A stretch of DNA of 45,574 bases from Patescibacteria group bacterium (GTDB taxonomy: Bacteria > Patescibacteriota > JABMPQ01 > JAHIRA01), in NCBI GenBank assembly GCA_018818205.1, contig JAHISJ010000016.1, positions 1 through 45,574 of the forward strand, in the 5' to 3' direction. The notes under the pieces were generated by a model. The model saw nothing but the letters and a program-made list of their open reading frames with translations, was not told the DNA's origin and ran no database searches. This document shows positions 37,915-45,574 of the stretch, one piece after another. The first letter of the stretch is position 1, and every line of letters starts with the position of its first letter. Position numbers and translations under genes: made by a program.

Positions 37915-39033
37915 ATGGGAAAAAAAGTTAAAGAAATTGCAGAAGGTCTTCTTGGGAAGGCAGACATCATTATTGATGGGAACAATCCGTGGGATATACG
38001 GGTTAAAAACGATCGTTTTTATGAACGTGTTATGGCTGAGGGCAATCTTGGTCTTGGAGAGTCATATATGGATGGATGGTGGGAATCAGATGCAATCGAT
38101 GAAATGATCACCCGAATTTTAAATGCAAGGCTTGATAAAGAAGTAAAAGTATCAGCGCGCATGGCATACGAGTACGCAAAGGCGAGAGTGGTAAATATGC
38201 AAGGCAAGACGCGTGCTTTTGAAATTGGGAAAAGACATTATGATATTGGGAACGATTTGTACGCAGCGATGCTTGATAGCCGCATGGTATACACGTGCGC
38301 GTATTGGAATGAGGCTCAGACACTCAATGAAGCACAAGAGGCAAAGCTCGATTTAGTGTGTAGGAAGATTGGTTTAAAAGCAGGTGATTCCGTTTTGGAT
38401 ATTGGATGTGGTTGGGGAGGCTTTGCGCAATACGCAGCGGAAAAGTATGGTGCACACGTTGTTGGCATTACCGTTTCAAAGGAACAAGCAGCTCTGGCTA
38501 GAAAAAGAGTAGAAGGACTTCCTGTAGAAATTCGGCTGCAAGACTACCGTGATGTAGATGAGCAGTTTGATCATATTATTTCGCTAGGGATGATTGAACA
38601 CGTAGGGTATAAAAACTATAGGACCTATATGGAGATAGTAAGTAAGTGTCTTAAAGATGGTGGATTCTTCTTAATACAAACAATTGGAGGGCTTAGGTCG
38701 GTAACGGCTACTGACGCATGGATCGAAAAATATATTTTTCCAAACTCTATGCTGCCATCAGTAAAACAGATCGCGGAGTCTATTGAGAAACTATTTGTGC
38801 TAGAAGATTTGCACAACTTTGGTGCCGATTATGACAAAACACTCATGGCGTGGTATAAAAATTTCAATGATGGATGGGGCAGCTTCAAACAAAACTACAG
38901 CGAGCAGTTTTATCGTATGTGGAAGTACTATCTTTTAAGTTGCGCTGGAACATTTAGATCCCGGTCAAACCAATTGTGGCAGCTTGTGCTATCTAAAAAT
39001 GGCGTACCGGGTGGATACACGGCAGTGCGGTAA
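37915..39033 (+). CDS. cfa: cyclopropane-fatty-acyl-phospholipid synthase-like methyltransferase
   Basis: RMVYTCAYW, VLDIGCGWGGFAQYAAEKYGAHVVGITVSKEQ, SLGMIEHVGYKNYRTYM. Confidence 0.93.
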   Translation: MGKKVKEIAEGLLGKADIIIDGNNPWDIRVKNDRFYERVMAEGNLGLGESYMDGWWESDAIDEMITRILNARLDKEVKVSARMAYEYAKARVVNMQGKTRAFEIGKRHYDIGNDLYAAMLDSRMVYTCAYWNEAQTLNEAQEAKLDLVCRKIGLKAGDSVLDIGCGWGGFAQYAAEKYGAHVVGITVSKEQAALARKRVEGLPVEIRLQDYRDVDEQFDHIISLGMIEHVGYKNYRTYMEIVSKCLKDGGFFLIQTIGGLRSVTATDAWIEKYIFPNSMLPSVKQIAESIEKLFVLEDLHNFGADYDKTLMAWYKNFNDGWGSFKQNYSEQFYRMWKYYLLSCAGTFRSRSNQLWQLVLSKNGVPGGYTAVR

Positions 39034-39198
39034 AAAAATAAAAATGAAGCATTTTGAATGCAGCCAGAATATTCAGTGAATACCAAGCAAATAGATTCTC
39101 AACATAAACACTATTTCACATTGGTTGATTTTCTTGAAGAATGGATAATCAATCATTTGGAGGGTTAGATAAAAAAGATACTAATTGTTTTAACGATC

Positions 39199-39750
39199 AT
39201 GGATTATATGAACAGTTTTACTATAAAGGCTCTCATTTTTTCTAGTGTTGCTCTGCTTATCTTTGTAGGATGTACAAATCCTTTTCAAAAAAACGAGGGT
39301 GAACAAGTACAACAAAAGGAAGAGGAAAAAGTAGTTGAAGTTGACAATGAGCAAGAAGCGCGTGATGCTCTGGTGAATTTTTTCAATCAAGCTCACGAGG
39401 GCTATTATGAAGAAGCGTGGGAGCGGTTTGATCCTGACAAGAAAGATTATGAGCTTATGGAATCTATGAGTGCGCCGGAGGAGCGTAGTGACAAAGTTAG
39501 GGTTCTTCAGAACTTTTGTGAAAAACTTGAGACGTGCCTTGAGGTGCGGATTGTAAACAGTAGAAAAGTATCAAGCGACGAATATATATTTGATATTCAG
39601 TTTATAAATGATGATGGAAGTATATACGTACTTGGTCCATGTTGTGCCGAGACTGAAGAAACAATGCCTTCAGAAGATCAATTTGCGTATCAAGTAAAAA
39701 AGAAGGATGGCCAGTTTAAGGTCATATCAACTCCATTGTATCATCCATAG
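39199..39750 (+). CDS. lipoprotein
   Basis: signal peptide with lipobox IFVGC; acidic soluble domain. Confidence 0.65.
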   Translation: MDYMNSFTIKALIFSSVALLIFVGCTNPFQKNEGEQVQQKEEEKVVEVDNEQEARDALVNFFNQAHEGYYEEAWERFDPDKKDYELMESMSAPEERSDKVRVLQNFCEKLETCLEVRIVNSRKVSSDEYIFDIQFINDDGSIYVLGPCCAETEETMPSEDQFAYQVKKKDGQFKVISTPLYHP

Positions 39751-39782
39751 CATATAAAACTGATTTTTGACCCTATCTCAAC

Positions 39783-40754
39783 ATGAGTACATTCAAAAGA
39801 GATCCGCTAAAACCACTTCTCGAATGCACAAATGATGCAGTACTGTTTTTTGTTAAGAGAGATGTGTTAGGAGAGAAAAGAAAAAGTGTTAAGGCCCTTT
39901 ATGATCTCCCTGACCCAAAGAAAATTTTACGAAGGCAAAAGAGAAATGGTAGGTGGAAGTACCCTGCTGCTAAGAAAGATATTAGAACTCAGCATAATTA
40001 TGATTTTCTTGAGACGCACCGACAGCTTCGTTTTTTGGTTGAACGGTACGGATTCAACAAAAAGCATGATGCTATTAAAAAAGCTGCACAGTTTATTTTT
40101 TCTTTTCAAACGTCGGAGGGTGATTTTAGGGGGATTTACGGAACACAACATTCGCCAAATTTTACCGCCGCAGTAACGGAACTGTTGATTAAAGCAGGAT
40201 ATCAAAACGATCAACATATTGAGAAAGTTATGAAGTGGCTTATTGATTATAGGCTTAATGATGGTGGGTGGGCTATTGCTCTGAGAACCAGAGGGGACAG
40301 TAGTCTTGAAGCAATAATGAATCCAAAAGCAAAGACGATTGAGCTTGATAAAACTAAAACCTTCTCACATTTGATTACCGGAATGGTCCTTAGAGCATTT
40401 GCGGCACATCCACGGTATAGAAAATCTGTCGAGGCACATAAAGCAGGTATTCTCTTAAAGTCACGATTTTTTAAAAAAGATGTGTATACTGATAGAAAAT
40501 CTGAACAATACTGGACAAAAATTCAGTTTCCCTATTTATGGACCGATATACTTTCATCGCTTTACGTTCTGGAGCGATGTGGGTTTTCAAAGGATGACCC
40601 AGACATTCAGAAAGTACTGCAGTGGTTTGTAGATAATCAACAAAAAAGCGGTTTATGGAAGGCAGCATACAAAACACGCAAAGATGCTGATGCAGATTTC
40701 TGGGTAACTATGGAGGCAAGCCGTGTGTTTAAACGGTGGGGTGTCATGGCTTAA
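39783..40754 (+). CDS. prenyltransferase/squalene-cyclase-like repeat (alpha-alpha toroid) protein
   Basis: RNGRWKYP..., FQTSEGDFRGIYGTQHSPNFTAAVTELL, YRLNDGGWAIALRTRGD, QKSGLWKAAYKTRKDADADFWVTMEASRVFKRW. Confidence 0.65.
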   Translation: MSTFKRDPLKPLLECTNDAVLFFVKRDVLGEKRKSVKALYDLPDPKKILRRQKRNGRWKYPAAKKDIRTQHNYDFLETHRQLRFLVERYGFNKKHDAIKKAAQFIFSFQTSEGDFRGIYGTQHSPNFTAAVTELLIKAGYQNDQHIEKVMKWLIDYRLNDGGWAIALRTRGDSSLEAIMNPKAKTIELDKTKTFSHLITGMVLRAFAAHPRYRKSVEAHKAGILLKSRFFKKDVYTDRKSEQYWTKIQFPYLWTDILSSLYVLERCGFSKDDPDIQKVLQWFVDNQQKSGLWKAAYKTRKDADADFWVTMEASRVFKRWGVMA

Positions 40755-40776
40755 AGAGGCGAGAAACAAAAGGAAT

Positions 40777-41775
40777 ATGACTCAAAACACAAAACAATTC
40801 GAAAAGAGCGTTTTAGTTCTTGGGGGTACGGGGTTTATTGGCTATCATGCAGTATTAGAATTCTTGAAAAAAGGATATGCAATTACGATTCTCTCTCTTC
40901 CGCCACTACCAAAGAAGGGATTGTTTCCACCCGAAGTTTCTATACGGTTAGCAGATCTAAACACACTATCTGACGAAGCGGTGGTCGAGCTTATGCAGGG
41001 GCATAGTGCAGCACTATTTGCAGCTGGTGCGGATGATCGCATTACCCCAAAAAAACCAGCGTATGATTTTTTCTATAAGGCAAACGTTGAGTCATCGGTA
41101 CGTTTTTTTAAGCTTGCGAAGAAAGCTGGAATAACGAGAGGAGTTATCTTGAGTTCATACTTTTTATTTTTTGATAGAACGTGGCCTGAGCTTAAACTGT
41201 CAGCGCATCATCCATATATCCGGAGTAGAAAAGAGCAGGCTAAAGAAGCAATCGCTTTTTCTAAGCCTGAACTTGATCTTATGATTTTAGAACTTCCCTA
41301 TATTTTTGGATCGATGCCAGGAAGAAAACCACTCTGGTGCCCACTTATTACATACATACAATCATTTCCTGTTTTACTCTATCCAAAAGGTGGAACTAAT
41401 ATGATAACTGTAGAACACGTTGCAGAAGCCATAGTTGGTGCAGTCGAGTATGGAAAGGGTGGTGAGCACTATACGATTGGTGACAAGAATATGTCGTGGA
41501 AAGCGTTTCTTAAGAAACTCTCACGGTGTCTTGGTAAGGAAAAAAGAGTAGTGTCGCTTCCCAATTTTTTAGTAACGATAGCTACGGTTCTTTTGAAGCT
41601 AAAACACAAGCTTCAAGGACGAGAAGGTGGTCTTGATCCTGTTGCCTTTACCAAAGTACAAACTGCCCAGACATTTTTTGATCCAGATAGTTCTCGTAGC
41701 GTATTACGATACGGAAGTGGAGGGCTCGATGATGCGTTTAAGAAAACAGTTGAGGCGTGTGTGAAAAAAGAATAA
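40777..41775 (+). CDS. NAD-dependent epimerase/dehydratase (SDR) family protein
   Basis: VLVLGGTGFIGYHAVLEFLKKGYAITIL; start probably MTQNTK at 40777 (ORF track 40723). Confidence 0.85.
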   Translation: MTQNTKQFEKSVLVLGGTGFIGYHAVLEFLKKGYAITILSLPPLPKKGLFPPEVSIRLADLNTLSDEAVVELMQGHSAALFAAGADDRITPKKPAYDFFYKANVESSVRFFKLAKKAGITRGVILSSYFLFFDRTWPELKLSAHHPYIRSRKEQAKEAIAFSKPELDLMILELPYIFGSMPGRKPLWCPLITYIQSFPVLLYPKGGTNMITVEHVAEAIVGAVEYGKGGEHYTIGDKNMSWKAFLKKLSRCLGKEKRVVSLPNFLVTIATVLLKLKHKLQGREGGLDPVAFTKVQTAQTFFDPDSSRSVLRYGSGGLDDAFKKTVEACVKKE

Positions 41776-41843
41776 GTCATATGTATACTGTTATGGAAAA
41801 ATAGACTGATTTGGTGTATAGTTAAGAAAACCTTTTTATTGAT

Positions 41844-42422
41844 ATGAAAAAACTAATACAAATAGCCTCTCGGTATCCGCTTCTTGCAGTCATTCCTTTT
41901 TTTATTGTGTGGTGTCTTGGCATTACATTAATTGCTGCATCTTTTCAAAAAGAAGAAAATTATAGTCATGTGTTACGACTTGAGATTGCTCAAAAGTACG
42001 GAAAGCCAGAGCTGACTCTTTTTGACATGACTGACATAACGCAGTTTGACTGGGAAGAATTTTGTATATTCACCAGGCATACACAATATGAAGAGATAGA
42101 AGAAACATTGGGATTTGTATGGCCGGAATTACAGAAAAAGAACATAGATATGAATGATGATGTAACACTCCTTGTGTTTGTCGATGGAAGTGATGTGGTT
42201 GAGTATTATGTCTTCCCGAAGATATATGGTGACTTTGACGATTCGCTCAATAAGCAATGTGTTACCCCTGAAGATGCTGTTTTTGAGGTTCAAGAACTTC
42301 CTGAACATGATCTTGTGGTCACAAAGTTTGGAAAAGAGCCAAACGTATCCATGAATGCATTAAAAACCATTAATTCATTAATACAGGCACTATGGCGTGG
42401 AAGAAGCCTTCTTGGCAACTAA
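41844..42422 (+). CDS. hypothetical protein with N-terminal TM segment
   Basis: 192-aa ORF, hydrophobic N-terminus. Confidence 0.6.
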   Translation: MKKLIQIASRYPLLAVIPFFIVWCLGITLIAASFQKEENYSHVLRLEIAQKYGKPELTLFDMTDITQFDWEEFCIFTRHTQYEEIEETLGFVWPELQKKNIDMNDDVTLLVFVDGSDVVEYYVFPKIYGDFDDSLNKQCVTPEDAVFEVQELPEHDLVVTKFGKEPNVSMNALKTINSLIQALWRGRSLLGN

Positions 42423-42469
42423 ATGAAACATTTTATAGTGTGCTTTTGTAAAAAATAAGGATCAACCCT

Positions 42470-42652
42470 ATGACCAAAAATGTGAAAAAAGGTATTATTA
42501 TGCTAACATCCGGGCTTGGCGTCGTTGTGTTGCTTGTTGGGCTCTTTACTAACCTGTATGGGTTTCTTCCGGGTCTCATTGGTGCAATAGCTATCTGGAT
42601 TGTTTCTGCGGCTCTTTCTACAATGCTTGGTGTTAAGAATGAAAAGAAGTAA
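42470..42652 (+). CDS. small two-TM membrane protein
   Basis: 60-aa ORF followed by terminator. Confidence 0.6.
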   Translation: MTKNVKKGIIMLTSGLGVVVLLVGLFTNLYGFLPGLIGAIAIWIVSAALSTMLGVKNEKK

Positions 42653-42675
42653 GGAAGAGGATTAAGAGAAAGGGT

Positions 42676-42702
42676 AAACCGTCTTCTAGACGGTTTTTTT
42701 GT
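42676..42702 (+). terminator. rho-independent terminator
   Basis: AAACCGTCT-tct-AGACGGTTTTTTT. Confidence 0.88.
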
Positions 42703-42770
42703 AGAATAAATATTTGAAATTCAAATCATTTTTAAGGTATACTTAAACAAAGTAATGTAACAGGTGATGT

Positions 42771-43208
42771 ATGAAAATAATGATTATCGGGAGTATGGCA
42801 TTTTCAAAAGAGATGCTTTCTGCAAAAGAGGAGCTTACAGACAAAGGATTTACTGTCTGGATACCGGACGATGCTCAAGTCCATGTAGATAATCCAGACC
42901 TTGCAGATGATTTTAAAGAAAACTTCAAACACGCAACTGAGACAGACATTATGTGGAAGTGTTTTGACAAGGTAGCAAAGAGTGATGCGGTGCTTGCACT
43001 CAATTATCCAAAGAACAATACCGAAGGCTACATTGGAACGTCAACCAGAATGGAAATTGCTCTTGCTTATTATTTTAAAAAGCACCTTTTTTTGCTTAAC
43101 AACTTTCCGTCCGAAGAAGAGTGCAGATGGGCACATGAAATTAAAATAATGAACCCAACAGTTCTTGATGGTTCTTTCGAGAAACTTGTATCACTATTAA
43201 ACTCATGA
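42771..43208 (+). CDS. nucleoside 2-deoxyribosyltransferase-like protein
   Basis: KIMIIGSMAF...DAVLALNYPKNNTEGYIGTSTRMEIALAYYFKKHLFLLN. Confidence 0.65.
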   Translation: MKIMIIGSMAFSKEMLSAKEELTDKGFTVWIPDDAQVHVDNPDLADDFKENFKHATETDIMWKCFDKVAKSDAVLALNYPKNNTEGYIGTSTRMEIALAYYFKKHLFLLNNFPSEEECRWAHEIKIMNPTVLDGSFEKLVSLLNS

Positions 43209-43861
43209 CTAAGGATAAGCAGCTTAAAAAAACACAGGAGTATGTAAGAAAGACCATGCACGGATGTGCGTCGTGTCACGACTTTTGGCATGTTTACCGA
43301 GTTCGTAAGATCGCGCTAAACATAGGAAAAGAAGAAGAAGCTGATTTGTATAGTGTAGAACTTGCAGCGCTTCTTCACGACATTGCGGATCACAAGTTTT
43401 ATAATGGTGATATGAGCGTAGGCCCTAAAAAGGCACGTGCGTTTCTAGAGAGTATAGATGTGGATGAGAAGGATGTTGATCATATGTGTGACATAATTGC
43501 TGGTCTTTCGTTTAAGGGTTCAGGGACTGAGTCTCCCATGAAAACGCTTGAAGGAAAGGTAGTACAAGATGCAGACAGACTTGATGCAATTGGAGCAACC
43601 GGTATCGCACGGACGTTTGCGTATGGAGGCTATAAAGGGAGAGAGATATATAATCCGAACACTAAGCCAGAAATGCATACTAATTTTGAGGAGTATAGCA
43701 AATCAGAAGGCTCAACCATAAATCACTTTCATGAGAAACTTCTCTTGCTAAAGGATAGAATGAATACTAATACAGGGAAAGAAATGGCAGAGAAGAGGCA
43801 TGCATTTTTGGAGGAGTATCTACATCAGTTTTACTTAGAGCAAAAGGAAAACGAGTTATAA
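43205..43861 (+). CDS. HD-domain phosphohydrolase
   Basis: SCHDFWHVYRVRKIAL, AALLHDIADHKF, VQDADRLDAIGATGIARTFAYGG. Confidence 0.93.
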   Translation: MTKDKQLKKTQEYVRKTMHGCASCHDFWHVYRVRKIALNIGKEEEADLYSVELAALLHDIADHKFYNGDMSVGPKKARAFLESIDVDEKDVDHMCDIIAGLSFKGSGTESPMKTLEGKVVQDADRLDAIGATGIARTFAYGGYKGREIYNPNTKPEMHTNFEEYSKSEGSTINHFHEKLLLLKDRMNTNTGKEMAEKRHAFLEEYLHQFYLEQKENEL

Positions 43862-43870
43862 TATACCACT

Positions 43871-44224
43871 ATGGGAATCGTTGTAGAATTTAATCCAGAC
43901 TTAGCCCTACGAAATATAACTGAATGCAAAGAGGGTAGAAGAAGAAAGGAAGAATGTATTCCAGAAAATCTAGAAAAAGGGTATACGTATTCCTTTCTAA
44001 AGAAAGATCAACGGAACTACTGGCTTTTTGGCGAGATTCCGCTTATTGAAACTAAGGGAAACCAAATACTTTCTAGGCCAAAAGCAAACATTCAAATTCT
44101 AGAAGCAACACATTTTGTAGAAAATGGTGAGATGTACACAAGAGGGACGTACACAGTAATAGAGGTGTTTAATGATGATGAAATCCACTTTGAATGTTTT
44201 GACAAAATAGGGGTACGAGATTAA
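43871..44224 (+). CDS. hypothetical protein
   Basis: 117-aa ORF embedded in a tightly packed operon. Confidence 0.55.
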   Translation: MGIVVEFNPDLALRNITECKEGRRRKEECIPENLEKGYTYSFLKKDQRNYWLFGEIPLIETKGNQILSRPKANIQILEATHFVENGEMYTRGTYTVIEVFNDDEIHFECFDKIGVRD

Positions 44225-44234
44225 CAAAAAGATA

Positions 44235-44630
44235 ATGATAAAAACAGTATCAGTGGTGGTGGAAAATGAAGTGGGAAAAATCCTCGCGCTTAAACGGAGT
44301 GCTCACAAAAAATGGTACCCGGGAAGATGGGACATCATCTCTGGGAAAATAGTAGATAATGAGAGTCCTTCAGAGTGTTTTTTCCGTGAGATTAAAGAGG
44401 AAATAGGGGGAACTGAGTTTATATCTGTCAGTGAGAAAGAGCCATATGTGTACCAAGAGGGTAGACATATATGGCACGTATATCCATTTTTAGCTGTAGT
44501 AAAAAACAATACTACCTTTGTACTCAATAAAGAGCATAGTGAATATCAGTGGGTGACTGTCCAAGAGTTGCTACAAAGAGAGTGTGCAAGTCCACTTACC
44601 TATGAACTGAACAAAATATATGTTCAATAA
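44235..44630 (+). CDS. NUDIX hydrolase
   Basis: GKIVDNESPSECFFREIKEEIG. Confidence 0.92.
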   Translation: MIKTVSVVVENEVGKILALKRSAHKKWYPGRWDIISGKIVDNESPSECFFREIKEEIGGTEFISVSEKEPYVYQEGRHIWHVYPFLAVVKNNTTFVLNKEHSEYQWVTVQELLQRECASPLTYELNKIYVQ

Positions 44631-45249
44631 AAAAAATAGCGTTTCATCCTTATTTGACTTTCTTGCTCAAGTAGAAAAGTTAAAAAGTACACTCAGGTAT
44701 TCTAAGACTACTTCTGGCAGAAAGGAGTCTACAGCAGAACATTCATGGCGTCTTGCCCTTATGACTTTTATGATAGCTGAAGAAAAGGAACTTGCTATTG
44801 ATGTACTCCATGCAGTGAAGATTGTATTGGTGCACGATATTGCAGAGGCAGTTATCGGAGACATGGATGCAATCAAGATTGCTGAAGGGAAGATATCTAA
44901 GAAAGAAAAAGAAAAGCAGGAAAAAGAGGCTATGATAGCACTTACGCGCATACTACCAAAAACTCAAAGGGAAGAAGTGTATACTCTTTGGGAAGAGTAT
45001 GAAAACGCACTCACCGATGAAGCAAAGTACGTTAAAGCACTCGACAAAATTGAAACACTTACGCAGTTAGTTGAATCAGGGTATAAGACGTATGACAAGC
45101 CTGAATTTATAGCAAACTATGCTGACAAAGCGGTGAGTGCATACCCCGCTCTTACTGATTTATTGCGGGAGATTAAGGTAAGACTTAAAGAGGAATTTAT
45201 ACAAGGTGATATAGAATGGAAACAAGAGTACGGTAAGATAAAGAGGTAA
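44620..45249 (+). CDS. HD-domain 5'-deoxynucleotidase-like (YfbR/YGK1-type)
   Basis: STAEHSWRLALMTFMIA, VLVHDIAEAVIGDM, KALDKIETLTQ. Confidence 0.88.
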   Translation: MFNKKNSVSSLFDFLAQVEKLKSTLRYSKTTSGRKESTAEHSWRLALMTFMIAEEKELAIDVLHAVKIVLVHDIAEAVIGDMDAIKIAEGKISKKEKEKQEKEAMIALTRILPKTQREEVYTLWEEYENALTDEAKYVKALDKIETLTQLVESGYKTYDKPEFIANYADKAVSAYPALTDLLREIKVRLKEEFIQGDIEWKQEYGKIKR

Positions 45250-45318
45250 AGGTGATTAGAAAAATAGCTAATGCTCTACCCATTTTGTGTAAGAAAAAAA
45301 ATGGGTGTCAAACCAATT

Positions 45319-45357
45319 TAGAAATGTCCTACTTTCTCCAAAATAGAAATGTCCTAC
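45319..45357. repeat. two direct copies of TAGAAATGTCCTAC, likely IS terminal sequence
   Basis: 45319-45332 and 45344-45357. Confidence 0.7.
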
Positions 45358-45381
45358 CCGGAAATTAATTAAGTACTGTTT

Positions 45382-45574
45382 TTAGACTTTCTTCTTCGCT
45401 TTGTGAACATGTAGTGTTGCTTTCCTCCAGGGGTGATTTATGGGAGGTTTCCACGTCGTCTTAGTTCGTGTGAGCGCGGTGACTTCTTTAAGATGTACTT
45501 TCTTTGGACGACCGGGAAGTGTGGTAAATATGAGATTCTTTCCTCTGAGAGAAATGGATACGTGACCGTTTGGT
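45382..45574 (-). mobile_element. C-terminal part of an integrase-core transposase, truncated by window edge
   Basis: minus-strand translation ends ...GHVSISLRGKNLIFTTLPGRPKKVHLKEVTALTRTKTTWKPPINHPWRKATLHVHKAKKKV*. Confidence 0.65.

Overview
This is a gene-dense, roughly 40% GC bacterial window that uses the standard code. The overall gene style (DUF4870 pairs, compact operons, many small orphan genes) suggests a Patescibacteria/CPR-like organism, but I cannot prove this from the sequence. Backbone genes include an STK-like kinase, a large secreted Ig-like protein, a dtxR-feoA-feoB operon with an 18-bp palindromic operator, groES-groEL behind a CIRCE element, pyk, ppsA, fba, cfa, tRNA-Ser(GGA), and a nucleotide-metabolism cluster near the right end. 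A transposase fragment lies at the right edge. The most unusual part is about 20.0-27.6 kb. An XerC/D-like tyrosine recombinase there has a frameshift just before its catalytic tyrosine, and the shift lies inside a near-perfect inverted repeat. It is followed by an integron-like array of small promiscuous genes (MBL hydrolase, GNAT, HIT-like, nucleotidyltransferase, small membrane proteins, NUDIX), separated by attC-like imperfect palindromes ending in aacGTTAnnn. Other notable items: a tandem of three GadC-like antiporters plus an Fn3/discoidin/glutamine-amidotransferase fusion; a pair of covarying hairpin elements directly upstream of the tRNA; mutually exclusive hairpins upstream of an orphan gene; and several apparent pseudoenzymes (a PLP fold-II protein without the Schiff-base Lys, a HIT protein without the nucleophilic His, a kinase without the HRDxxxxN Asn).
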